Shown: positions 11,738-22,833, counted from the first letter of the stretch. The stretch: DNA of 64,000 bases from Acytostelium subglobosum LB1 (GCF_000787575.1 NW_012236524.1:1-64000); one strand, 5' to 3'. Translations and numbers: made by a program. Notes: generated by a model not told the origin, from the sequence alone.

Positions 11738-13715
11738 ATGAATGTTAACAAGTTTATCAACTCAGACTACTACATAAATGATTTGTCACCAGAGTTAAAG
11801 GGTATAGAGGAGCCTTTGAAGAAGTTGACAGAGACACTCAAGGTGTTCAGTGCACTAAAGAGTGAATCATTTGATAAGATCATAGAACTAGAACAATGTC
11901 ATCAACGAGTTGATGGTATTATAGACTGTGATCATACAATCAAAGATATCGCAAACAGAGACTATTCAAAGATCAAGCTGGTCTTCTCGGGTCCGACATA
12001 TTCTGGCAAAGTAGGTTCAATCTCACTCATGATGATGTACATTATTCACTGAATCTCACTCATTCAATCAAACAATCAATCATTTAGTCAACTTTGATCA
12101 ACACACTACTATCCTACCAACTTATGCCGTCAGGTGCAGGTCACACGAGGCAAACCCAGCCTTCTCCGATGGCGAAGTGATGGCTGTACCAGACCTGATA
12201 AATTCACTGCCTCGTGACTGGGGATCAGATGAGACAATATTCTTTGTCAACACAAAGAGGTCAATTGCCGAGGTGGCACTCAACAACAACATCGATAGTG
12301 AGTTTGTCACAACAGAGCTAATCAACAAGTATGATAATGAATGTTTGGCAAAGTTCAAAGGATCGATGCTCCACACTTCATTGTTACCCGATGATAGACG
12401 ATTCTCATTGGTCAACTCATTGGACTTTATCAAACGACCAAGATCAATTTCAACTCGATACATGTTCCAGCTGTTCATCGATCGTTTGGTCAAGTGGATT
12501 GGGAGACTCTTCCAGAGACAGTGCGACACAATCCTTTCATTGCTTGAGATTCAGTGCCAGAGCATTTCACCAATTGTTCGATCGGCTCAGAACTACTTCG
12601 ATATCAAAGAGGATCTCTACTTCTTGGAGCATCAAACAACTCAATTGTTGAATGAAGCCATTTTCAGTGCAAAGAGGGTGGTATGGCATTCTCTCCAAAG
12701 CATTCCACAGTACTTCAAAGACTATTTTATATCAAGAAAGAAGGATATTCGAGGATCCAAACTCTCAAATGACCCAGTCAATACTTTCATACTTGTAATA
12801 GCAGATGGCACAAACTTGTTCCTCTCATCGTTCAAAGACAAATATGACAACTCAATCAACAACATTTTAAAGTCGATCTTGAAAGAGGATAACTTCGTCA
12901 CAAATATGTTTAAGAGTACAATGAAGGACATCGAGTGGAGCCTAAAGACACCATTCCCCACACTACTCTACAATCGTCTACAAAATGCCATTAGTTCATA
13001 CCTCAACTTCTTTGTTTCGATTCCAATCATTGATTCACAAGTTGAATCACAACACCTGACAGGGTCTAAGTTGGATGTCAGGGAATTGCTTGACAAATAT
13101 GTGGAATCGATCAACATATATTATCTTAAGTTTCTATCTGTTGACAAAGAAGTCAATGAAACATTCGAGATATTCGAGACCAACATGCTCCTTCAAATTG
13201 GTCGTCTTAAACATCAAGCTAAAATGTCCAAAATGCCATATGATCACTTGAGCGACAGTCTTCACAGTTATCAATCACTTCATCTGGATGTGTTGGCACT
13301 CAACTGCAAGGTACACTTCCCTTTCGACAATGTTAAACTAGACCTATCCATTATCGATCACTATCACGAGGTTGGACAAGTATACACAGGGGAGTTCAGA
13401 GATCAAACATTCCTTGTTGTTCGGACCAGAGATCCTTCAATCGATCTCACCAAGAAGATAATCAGTCATGCTTTGTTGGCAAACAAACTGACCATGGACA
13501 TCATGCACTCATAGAACACAGACGTAATAGAGTTTTGGCTACAAACTCAACCCAAGTTGTCCTAAAAATGAATCACATCGAATCATTGAATCAGATACAT
13601 AATCATCAAATCATGACCATATTACCACTTAAGGCATTCTTCAAACAATACAACAACGACCAAATTGAATGGCTGTTGTTGTTCGGTCGATATCAAATAG
13701 TTGAGATGGCCCAAA
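11738..13715 (+). pseudogene. Broken B-type GTPase-pseudokinase gene (array locus D)
   Basis: Exon 1 (11738-12010) and the start of exon 2 (from 12088) match locus B, with the same phase 0 intron inside the P-loop. After GAGHT the sequence jumps to the NPAFSDGEV region, so roughly 125 codons covering most of switch I through the DxxG motif are missing and the frame is shifted. A long frame then runs to 13514 through the stalk. The pseudokinase portion continues in another frame (ILPLKAFFKQY, WLLLFGRYQ) and stops around 13700, where it joins the intron of locus E. The gene cannot make a working GTPase. Since the distal frame of about 445 codons is open, decay may be recent. Confidence 0.8.
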
Positions 13716-13788
13716 CGATTATTGTCATTCCATCAATCATCTGCTCATACTCATTCATTCATTCAATCTTTGAATCATTCAATAACAG

Positions 13789-16222
13789 GCAAGTCGGAGC
13801 TGATCAGCACCCTTCTTGATCGCTTACCATTGCCCTCTTCAATAGGTCACAACTCGGCCAGAATCACAATGATTCGGTATGCCAAGTTGGAGGATGCCAA
13901 GCTCTACTTTTGTAGTCTCAACACTGATCGCTGGAAGCTCAAGTCCAATCCTGATCTGATTCCAGATGGAGAGGTCATCTCACTCTCACAGTATCCAACA
14001 ACAAAGTCATTGAAGGATGTACTGGCCGAGCACCTTAGCCGTGCCAATATGCCAAAAGATGAGGACCAGTACAAGGCGGCTGCCTCTAAGATCGCTGTCA
14101 TCGAGTATCCTATCACATTGCTCAAGGGTGGCCTGGAGATATACGACATACCAGGCGATTGTTCGGATGATATGGCATGGCAAAAGGAGCTGCGACAGTC
14201 CTTCCTGAGGACATTCGACCCGTATGGAGTAGTCTTCTGTTTCGAATCCGATGTATTCACCGACACGGTGATGAATACCTACAACGACATGGCATATTCG
14301 AGATTGGCGGATGTTAACATCGAGCTGAGGAACACATCAAGGACATTCTTTGCCAACACCAAGTTCGAACTATTCTCTTTCGCATATGACATTGACAGGG
14401 ATCTCCCCTTAGAGGAGGTGACGAATGACATGATCTCCGAGGAGGAGAAGATATGTATTGAAACAATTCTCAGTCGCACCAAGTCCGATGGCTTCAAAGA
14501 ATACACGTACTCGCTAGTCAACACAGTCGAGAATAGTGAGGGCTGCGGTGAATGGATCTTTGACCGCTTCATCAAGCGCCTGGCCACATGGATCGTATCA
14601 CTGCAACAATGTCGATTTGCCATGGACTACAGGCGCATTGCCGATGGATGTAACACATTCTTCCAAAACTACAACGTCATGCGACCCAAGACCATAGCCA
14701 ACATTGCCAAACAGTCATGGCTTGGCAATGGTAAAGAGGCAATGGAGAATCTGAGACCGATCCTCTTGACAATGATTGACACGATCTTGAAGAGTATTGT
14801 ACAACACTTTGAAGACTTCTTGACTGAGCACGACCTCTACAACAAGTCCGTCGACAAGGCCAAGTCGATCGTGCACCCAGAGTATGCCAGTGTCTATGCA
14901 GAGGTGTTCAAGAAGGAGTTCACGCCGTGGTTCAACGAGAATGTCTTGACACCCTTCATAGGCATGATGATTCCACTATCAGCTCAGCTGTGGAGAAGTC
15001 AATGATGTTAGTCTTTGACAGGACGGACGTGCTTCAGAATGATTTTCTTTTGGACGTCATTCAACAGTCATTCTTGGCAATCTTCTTAAAGAATGTCTCA
15101 ACCGACAAGATTGTGATCGGATCAGTTGGCGGTATCATCCCATCAATGATCTCACTACTGGTTGTTCCAAAGAAGATTGACGATGACTTCAAGGTGAAGC
15201 TGACCAACAAAGTATTCAACAAGATCAGACAGCAGGTCAAGGCGATGGACATGCGCACCAAACTGGCAGAGATAATCAACAAAACAATCGATTCACTCAT
15301 TGATAATATTCCACTGCGACTCAGAGATCTTAAGAAGCTGTACGAAGAGCAGGATGACATGGACGAACTCAAGCCCAAGTTTGGAAAGATTGGAGCTGAG
15401 GCCTTGTCAACGCTCTCGAACTTGATGGACCCGTCATACAGACCACTGATTAGCTCAGCCGATGAGGACATTGGTGGCAATATGTACAAGGGTACACTCA
15501 AGGGTGTACCAGTGGCCATCAAGACCATTTCATATAGCATCATGATTGGTGAAGATGACGAGATGGCAGAGAGCATGTTCTTTGAAGAGTTAAACAACAG
15601 CTACCAACTCACAAAAATTTACCGAACATCAAAGTACCTGATTCCACTGCTTGGTGTATTCAACGATGAGATCAAGATGGAGTGGCAGATTGTCTATCCA
15701 CTATACGACTGTAATCTTTTCAACTACTTGCAGCGCAGGATCACCAATGGCAACATCCTCAAATGGTCTGAGACACTTTCAATCGCCATCGATGTGGCGA
15801 CTTGCATTGGACTACTTCATAAGAACAAAATCATTCACAGAGACATCAAGCTTGAGAACATCTTCATCAACTTCAACAAGAATACCGAGGTGATCACTCA
15901 CCTCATTCTAGTCAACTATGGCGCCACCAATACCAATGTCGAACATTCACTCGATATCAAGCGCAACGAAGATCATCACTATACAATGGAGACAGAGTCA
16001 GTTGATATCTATTCACTAAGTTGCATACTCTACGAGTTGGTTCCAAGGAATACACTCCAACGATCACACAATAACGACTTCACAAACATCCATGGCGCAC
16101 CAGATGAGTATCGCCAACTAATAATGGATTGTGCCCAAATCTATCCAAACTTGCGACCAAACATCAACGAAGTGCGGAAGACTCTGTCCTCCATTGTACA
16201 TGGATTAACTAGACATAAATAA
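13789..16222 (+). pseudogene. 5'-truncated A-type GTPase-kinase gene (array locus E)
   Basis: It begins at a splice acceptor (CAATAACAG) followed by GC AAG TCG, exactly where exon 2 of loci A and C begins, but exon 1 is missing and locus D lies directly upstream. The G domain resembles A/C (DIPG, TKFE). A frameshift near 14960 splits the stalk, with the second frame running to 16222. The kinase glycine loop is shortened (IGGNMYKG), HRDIKLEN is kept, DFG is NYG and there is no APE. It shares with locus F the short hydrophobic segment GSVGGIIPSMISLLVVP, so E and F are sister copies. Not expected to give a functional enzyme. Confidence 0.8.
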
Positions 16223-16836
16223 ACATGTAATGTATATATTGATCATCCTAGGATGATAGGGTGTCTTTGTTTGTTCAAAAAGACTCAAAAGTAAGAGTTT
16301 AAACAAAATTGATTCATTCAGTTCACAACAACTTACAACATTAAACAGATAATCATATAGATAAACAAAAAGATAGACAATGTTAAAGTAATTGACTGAC
16401 AGATGTTGAACATCATCAACAACATCATCATCATCACCATCATTGTAATCTTTCATATCATATCAACTTAATATTAAAGATAAGATTATTGGTCATGTGA
16501 GTACATGGACAGACGCAGGTTGTTTTTGCAGAGATCATGATTGGCAAACAATGCCAAGTTGGACACATCGACGATACACTACTACTACGGTGTCAACAAC
16601 AGCAGATATTACATTGATCGATCAATCATTCAATAGTATACTATCGAGTCTCGACCAAACGTGCTTTCGTTTACGTAGTACAGTTGTGTGAGCCAACCAA
16701 TCAAAAACTTGGGTTTCCAATCTGATCAAATTAATAAATATCCGGAATCATGTGATGACAATGTTGCTCGCGTAATGTTATTAACCAATCAAACTGGTGG
16801 AGTGGACCATCATTTGTTATCATACTTACTTAAACA
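16223..16836. other. Spacer between loci E and F
   Basis: AT-rich, with a 16-base palindrome (ATCATCCTAGGATGAT) at 16242-16257 just past the end of locus E. No gene or RNA recognised; the sequence from about 16700 is likely the promoter of locus F. Confidence 0.5.
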
Positions 16837-19662
16837 ATGACAGATAGTAGTAATAATATATTCTATAATTCAATCATTGAGATTGGACCTGAACCGTTCG
16901 CCAAACAAGTGATTGATCGTTCAAAGTCAGAACCAGGAAAGGTGTTGGAGACATGTCTTTCAATGTTAAAGTCGAATCAAGATCAGATAAGTACATTGTA
17001 CAATGACTTTACCCAACTTGAGAGGGAATATTTTAAGGACTTGGGCTACCCAGACTTAGAACTGGGTTTGTTGTATAAGGAGAAGCAAGCCCTGATTGGT
17101 CGAGTCATCATTGAACCAATTGTAAAGTTAGCCTTCACTGGTGCTACCTACTCTGGTAAGTATCATCAATCAATCATTGATCCATTCATTCAAACATACT
17201 TATTCACTTATTCATTCATTCCATTCACAGGCAAGTCGACTCTGATCAGCTCCCTTCTGGATGGCTTACCATTACCCACTGCAAGATCACGCAGAACAGG
17301 CAGATTCACCGTCATTAGGTATGCAGAGTTGGAGAATGCCAAGCTCTACTTCTGTCATCTCAACACCGAGACATCCAAACTGGATCCAGATGGACAAGTC
17401 ATCTCACTCTCACAGTATCCAACAACAGAGTCATTGAGGCCTGTCCTGGCTGAGCATCTTGGAGGTGGCTATAAATCAAAGGGTGAGGAGATTGACGAGA
17501 ACAAGGCGGCTGTCACTCAGATCGGTGTCATCGAGTATCCAATCTCATTGCTCAAGAGTGGATTGGAGATCTATGACTTACTGGGCTTTTGTTATGGTGA
17601 TAAGCCATGCATCAAAGAGTTGCGCCAGTCCATCATCAAACATATCAACCCGCATGGTATCGTCTTCTGTTACTCCAACCCAGCATTCGATAAGGGTGAG
17701 ACCGAAGCCTACAATGATCTGATACGTTCGAGATGGGGAGATGACTCTGTGCAAACGAACATCTCTAAGACATTCTTTGCCAACACCATGTTCGATCTAT
17801 TCTATTTCCTGTATGATATTGGCCTCAGCGTCGAGGAGATGACGACCGACATGATCGAGAAGGAGGAAAAGAAACGATTTGATATCCTACCCAAGGAGAG
17901 CAGGGAGGTAGCCTACAAATACTCGTTGGTAAATGCAATTGATCTTCATTGCCGAATTGATAAGGATTATATAGGTTGTGACGATTTTATCTTCCACCGT
18001 TTCCTGGAGAGACTGGCAACATGGATCGTGTCATTGCATCAACGTAGATATGCCAAGTCTTGTGATGGGATTGCTACAGGTTGCAACTCATTCTTCGAGA
18101 GCTACAACGGCCTCCGATTAAGGATAATTGGAAGGATTGCCAAAAAGTCCTGGCTCGACAATGGCATAGTCGCACTCGAGAATCTGAGGCCGATCCTTCT
18201 GTCAATGATTGACACTACCCTCAAGAGTACAATGCAGCACTTTGAAGACTTCTTGCTGGAGAATGACCTATACAACAAGGCAATCGCACAGGCCAAGTCG
18301 ATCGTGCACCCAGAGTATGCCAACGTCTATGCTGAAGTGTTCAAGAAGGAGTTCATGCCATGGTTCAATGTGAATGTCCTGACACCATTCATCGATGTGA
18401 TGCGGGGTCGTATCAACTCAACCATGGAGAGGGCAATGAAGATTGTCTTTGACAGTAAAGAGGACGACACTATTTGGAAAGCAATGGACATCATTCATCA
18501 GTCATTCATTGCCAACTTCAATGAATATATCTCGACCGAAAAGATAGTGATCGGATCAGTTGGTGGAATCATCCCATCAATGATCTCACTTCTGGTTGTA
18601 CCAAAGAAGATTGATGACGACTTCAAGGTGGAGCTGACCAACAAAGTATTCAACAAGATTAGACTCCAGGTCAAGGCAATGGACATGCGCACCAAACTTG
18701 CAGAGACGATCAACAAAGCCATCGACTTACTCAGGGATTACATTCCAAAGCTACTCGAACAACATACGATGTTGCGCCAAAAGATGGACTTGATGAGCAA
18801 CATGACAGAGTACAAGACCAAGTTTGGAATCATTGGGGCAGAAGCCTTATCCGCTCTCAACAACGTGATGGATCCATCATACAGGCCAGTGAAACTCTCT
18901 ACAGTTGACCAAGAGGGTGGGTACACTAGTGCAGCGGGGCGAGTGTACAAGGGCACGCTCAGGGGCGAGCCAGTTGTCATCAAGACAATGCCATTTAGCA
19001 TCATGATTGGAGAAGCCGACCAGATAGCAGAGAGCATGTTCTTTGAAGAGATGAATAACAGCTACCAACTCACCAACAGTATCAGATCATCCAAGTACCT
19101 GCTTCCACTGCTTGGTGTCTTCAACGATGTGACCAAGATGGAGTGGCAGGTTGTCTATCCACTCTACGACTGTAATCTGTTCAAATACTTGCATCGAAGG
19201 ATCACTCAAGGTAACTTCCTCACATGGTCCGAGACACTGTCCATCGCCTTCGACATTGCGTCATGCATTGAACTGCTGCACAAGTATTACATTATTCACC
19301 GCGACATCAAGCTTGAGAACATCCTCATCAACTATGACAAGGATACCGAGGTGATCACTCACCTCACTCTTTGCAACTACGGTGCCAACACCAATGCAGT
19401 CGCACGTTCACCCGATATTAAGAGCAATGTCGATGACTACACAATGGACACAGAGTCAGTTGATATCTATTCACTCAGTTGCATACTCTACGAGTTGATT
19501 CCAAGGAATACACTCCAACGATCACACAATGGTGACTTCAAACACATCAATGATGCACCTGATCAGTATCGCCAACTGATAATGGATTGTGCCCAAATTG
19601 ATCCAAATATGCGACCAAACATCAATTCCGTAAAGGAGACTCTATCATCCATTGTTCTGTAA
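16837..19662 (+). CDS. Dynamin-like GTPase with pseudokinase (array locus F)
   Basis: Exons 16837-17155 and 17231-19662 give 916 residues. The 75-base intron splits the P-loop (GATYSG/KS) in phase 1, is a multiple of three and has no stop, so unspliced mRNA stays in frame. G domain: GATYSGKS, DLLG for DxxG, TMFD where TKFD is expected, so the guanine-contacting Lys is lost. The stalk has a shortened hydrophobic segment shared with locus E. The kinase region keeps a VVIK lysine and HRDIKLEN (His796-Asp798), but the metal-binding DFG Asp is Asn822 (NYG) and APE is absent. I infer a pseudokinase and a GTPase with altered nucleotide binding. The open frame over its full length argues for selection. 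Confidence 0.8.
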   Translation: MTDSSNNIFYNSIIEIGPEPFAKQVIDRSKSEPGKVLETCLSMLKSNQDQISTLYNDFTQLEREYFKDLGYPDLELGLLYKEKQALIGRVIIEPIVKLAFTGATYSGKYHQSIIDPFIQTYLFTYSFIPFTGKSTLISSLLDGLPLPTARSRRTGRFTVIRYAELENAKLYFCHLNTETSKLDPDGQVISLSQYPTTESLRPVLAEHLGGGYKSKGEEIDENKAAVTQIGVIEYPISLLKSGLEIYDLLGFCYGDKPCIKELRQSIIKHINPHGIVFCYSNPAFDKGETEAYNDLIRSRWGDDSVQTNISKTFFANTMFDLFYFLYDIGLSVEEMTTDMIEKEEKKRFDILPKESREVAYKYSLVNAIDLHCRIDKDYIGCDDFIFHRFLERLATWIVSLHQRRYAKSCDGIATGCNSFFESYNGLRLRIIGRIAKKSWLDNGIVALENLRPILLSMIDTTLKSTMQHFEDFLLENDLYNKAIAQAKSIVHPEYANVYAEVFKKEFMPWFNVNVLTPFIDVMRGRINSTMERAMKIVFDSKEDDTIWKAMDIIHQSFIANFNEYISTEKIVIGSVGGIIPSMISLLVVPKKIDDDFKVELTNKVFNKIRLQVKAMDMRTKLAETINKAIDLLRDYIPKLLEQHTMLRQKMDLMSNMTEYKTKFGIIGAEALSALNNVMDPSYRPVKLSTVDQEGGYTSAAGRVYKGTLRGEPVVIKTMPFSIMIGEADQIAESMFFEEMNNSYQLTNSIRSSKYLLPLLGVFNDVTKMEWQVVYPLYDCNLFKYLHRRITQGNFLTWSETLSIAFDIASCIELLHKYYIIHRDIKLENILINYDKDTEVITHLTLCNYGANTNAVARSPDIKSNVDDYTMDTESVDIYSLSCILYELIPRNTLQRSHNGDFKHINDAPDQYRQLIMDCAQIDPNMRPNINSVKETLSSIVL

Positions 19663-19902
19663 TATAATTGAAGATATGATCATTCATTGTTATTATCTCT
19701 ATCACTATTATTATCTGTTTGTGTTGGGCTGTTTGTTCGCGTTGACAATGTTTGACTTTTTGCTTCTTCCCCTATTTTGCACTCTCAAGTTTGATCAAAT
19801 AAATATCTAATCACAACCGACCAGTCGTCTTCTGATTGATCAACTATCATTATTATTACTTACTATTACTAATACTACTAGATAGATATATAAAGATAAA
19901 AG

Positions 19903-22752
19903 ATGACAACTGAGGATGAAGTGGTCAAACACTATGATAGGATACTGTTTGATCAAACATATATTACAACATCAATCATTAATGATATAATAGATTCAGT
20001 CCAACAACAACAACCATGTGATCATATGTTATCAACATGTTTAACAATGTTAAAGGATAACATTTATAATAATGATAATAATAATAATAATAATAATAAT
20101 GATGGAGATAATAATCATATTGATAGGATCAAGAAATGTGTTGAAGATATACATAACATTGAGACTAAACACTTGAAGGATGTCTCATCACTTGGACATG
20201 TGTTGTCCAAGGACACTTCACAACTGATCAACAGTATAACAAACGATACCTTTGCTAAGATCGCAGTATGTGGTACTATTGGCTCTGGTATGTATCCATC
20301 ATCATCTCATTCATTCATTCATTCATTCGATACTTACTCCTCACACGCTCACTTAGGGAAGACAGCACTGATCCGATCACTACTGGATGATATACCATTA
20401 CCCACTGGTAATGGAGGAAAGACAAAGAGAATATGTGTTGTGAGATATGCAGAGTTGAAGGATGCAAAGGTTAGCTTGTGTACTTTGGACAGGACCAATT
20501 CAAAGTTGAAGCCAATCCCGGATAAGGCAGCCACCTCACTCGCCCAATACCCAACGACAAAGGAGATCGACAGGCAACTTCTTGACAAATTCATCCGATG
20601 GGACCCATCACAAGAGTGCAAGTTTAAAGAGTTTATCTCAAAGATCGTACTCATCGAGTATCCAATCACACTACTAAAGTGTGGCGTCGAGCTGTTTGAC
20701 ATCCCAGGCTATGGCCCAAATGACACAAACAGCTTCAAGGAGCTGAGACAGGCATTCTTGGAACACATGGACCCACATGGTGTACTGTTCTGCTTCCCCA
20801 ACAGCACCTTCACGCCCGAGGACAGGAATATATACAACCACATCCTTCAAACACTTGGCATCAAGCAGCCTCATGGAGACAGGGTCTTTGTTGTCAACAC
20901 CATGTTCAGTTTGCTATCGCTGGCCTATGACCTCGGAGTCAATCACCTCAATGATCTCGATTGCTTGATGGCCGAGGTGGACAAGCTGGATCAGATGATC
21001 GTCAAAACGATCAATTTTGGTGCCGACCATATCAACAACAGCAACAACCTTGTCAACTTCTCACGTATCAATTCGTTGGAGTATTTGGAGAGACTCCCAA
21101 ATGGCCTGGTCACCTTCAATCGGTTCATCAAACGTCTTACAAGGTGGATGATGATGTTGGAGCACCGTCGACTGTGCACATCCTATCGATTGATCATCAA
21201 CGACTGTGGCAGGTACTTACGCACCTACCAACAACTATGCTCCAAGTCATTGATGAACAAGGAGGTCGAGAACTTGGAAATTCTTTGCGAGTCAATCGTT
21301 CGCAGTCTGTCATTGGTAGTTAAGGATGTCACATTCGAGGATTTCGTAGACAATCATGACATCTATAGCCAGGCACTATCAATGGCCAAGTCAATCAATA
21401 TCCCAAATTATGATGGTAAATCAAGAATGTATCTCTCCGATGCTACACAAAATTTTAAAGAGGCCTTCGACCCTTGGTTCCAGAAGAATGTTATCGAACC
21501 CTACTTGGATCACTTCACCAAATGCATAGAGCAAGCACTATGCGCTCCTCTTGGGTCCCACCTTGAGAGCTCTCAACTGACACGCACGCTCTTTGGAGTA
21601 ATGTTCTTCACCAACATTGACACACCTTACCATATAGCCAAACATGTTGCGAAGCAGTTATTTGATTACGTTGAAATACGTTGTATGGTCATTGGAATGA
21701 TATCCTCGGTCTTTTCTTTGTTTGGAGCTCGAAACATTGACACTCTAAAGAAGATGGATGACGACTTTAAGGAAAAGGTGATCAGTCGCCTTTTTAAGGA
21801 GCTCAACCATTGGATCAGTATAGGTGACCTTCATAGATTGTGCGATAAGATCAAAGGAATGATCGATTTGATCAAGATGGACATCCAGAAGTTCAAAGAC
21901 GTTCACAGCCAAATCGGCAATATCAATCACTTGTTTGGATTGGTCTCGGCCTCGACCATGTCTGCACTCACATGTTTGATTGATCCTTCATACAAACCAG
22001 TGATCTCAGATCAAGACCACCATGGTAATGGCTATATCAATCTCCATAAGGGAATGCTCCAAGGTCTGCCAGTGACCATCAGGACACTACACTATGGTGA
22101 TGGCAATCCCAACTCTCACCACCAACTAATGTTTATCAAACAGTTCCAACTTGGATTCCAAATCAAGTACAACCTCAAGCAGAAAGATCCAAAGACCAAG
22201 CACAAGGGTATGATCACTCAATTGGGTATCTTCAAGGACGAGGCCAGGAAGGAGTGGCAACTTGTCAATCCACACTATGATTGCAACCTGCTCACATTTG
22301 TCAATCGAATGATCATGTATCTTAAATGGAAGGAGCTGGTCAACATCGCCATTGACATTGCAGGATGCATAGAGGTGTTGCACAGCATCAACTATGTCCA
22401 CGGAAGTATCAATTTGGAGAACATCCTCATTAAGTATGACAACCGATTCGATAGTATCACTGACCTGGTACTTGGTTACTGTGACACCGTCAACGTTGTC
22501 ATGGACAATAATCCAACAACAATGTCATCTGATGTCTATGCCTTCAGTGGCATACTCTACGAGTTGATACCAAAGCCAAGGTTCAAACAAGCCAACATTG
22601 AATCCTTTAGCAAGGGTGAAGATGAGCACTTGAAGAGTGTATCTGTACCATATCGTCAACTGATCATTGATTGTTCTCAATCAAATGCAGTCCTTCGACC
22701 AAGTATCAAAGATGTAAAGTCAACTCTATGCTCCATCGCTTCGCAACTTTAA
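19903..22752 (+). CDS. Divergent dynamin-like GTPase with pseudokinase (array locus G)
   Basis: Exons 19903-20287 and 20357-22752 give 926 residues; the phase 1 intron in the P-loop (GTIGSG/KT) is 69 bases, in frame and stop-free. An asparagine tract lies in the N-terminal region. G motifs: GTIGSGKT, GGKTKR at the switch I position, DIPG, and NTMFS at G4. Only a weak hydrophobic stretch remains in the stalk. The kinase-like end has Arg704 for the VAIK lysine, HGS (from 810) for HRD and no DFG or APE, so it is a pseudokinase. It is the most divergent member of the array and the last one. The intact frame suggests a working non-kinase function. Confidence 0.8.
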   Translation: MTTEDEVVKHYDRILFDQTYITTSIINDIIDSVQQQQPCDHMLSTCLTMLKDNIYNNDNNNNNNNNDGDNNHIDRIKKCVEDIHNIETKHLKDVSSLGHVLSKDTSQLINSITNDTFAKIAVCGTIGSGMYPSSSHSFIHSFDTYSSHAHLGKTALIRSLLDDIPLPTGNGGKTKRICVVRYAELKDAKVSLCTLDRTNSKLKPIPDKAATSLAQYPTTKEIDRQLLDKFIRWDPSQECKFKEFISKIVLIEYPITLLKCGVELFDIPGYGPNDTNSFKELRQAFLEHMDPHGVLFCFPNSTFTPEDRNIYNHILQTLGIKQPHGDRVFVVNTMFSLLSLAYDLGVNHLNDLDCLMAEVDKLDQMIVKTINFGADHINNSNNLVNFSRINSLEYLERLPNGLVTFNRFIKRLTRWMMMLEHRRLCTSYRLIINDCGRYLRTYQQLCSKSLMNKEVENLEILCESIVRSLSLVVKDVTFEDFVDNHDIYSQALSMAKSINIPNYDGKSRMYLSDATQNFKEAFDPWFQKNVIEPYLDHFTKCIEQALCAPLGSHLESSQLTRTLFGVMFFTNIDTPYHIAKHVAKQLFDYVEIRCMVIGMISSVFSLFGARNIDTLKKMDDDFKEKVISRLFKELNHWISIGDLHRLCDKIKGMIDLIKMDIQKFKDVHSQIGNINHLFGLVSASTMSALTCLIDPSYKPVISDQDHHGNGYINLHKGMLQGLPVTIRTLHYGDGNPNSHHQLMFIKQFQLGFQIKYNLKQKDPKTKHKGMITQLGIFKDEARKEWQLVNPHYDCNLLTFVNRMIMYLKWKELVNIAIDIAGCIEVLHSINYVHGSINLENILIKYDNRFDSITDLVLGYCDTVNVVMDNNPTTMSSDVYAFSGILYELIPKPRFKQANIESFSKGEDEHLKSVSVPYRQLIIDCSQSNAVLRPSIKDVKSTLCSIASQL

Positions 22753-22833
22753 TAACAATTAGTATATCAATAAATAAATCCATCAATCAATCAATTGAGG
22801 TCCAATGAATGTCATTTGTTGTTTTGCTACAAG

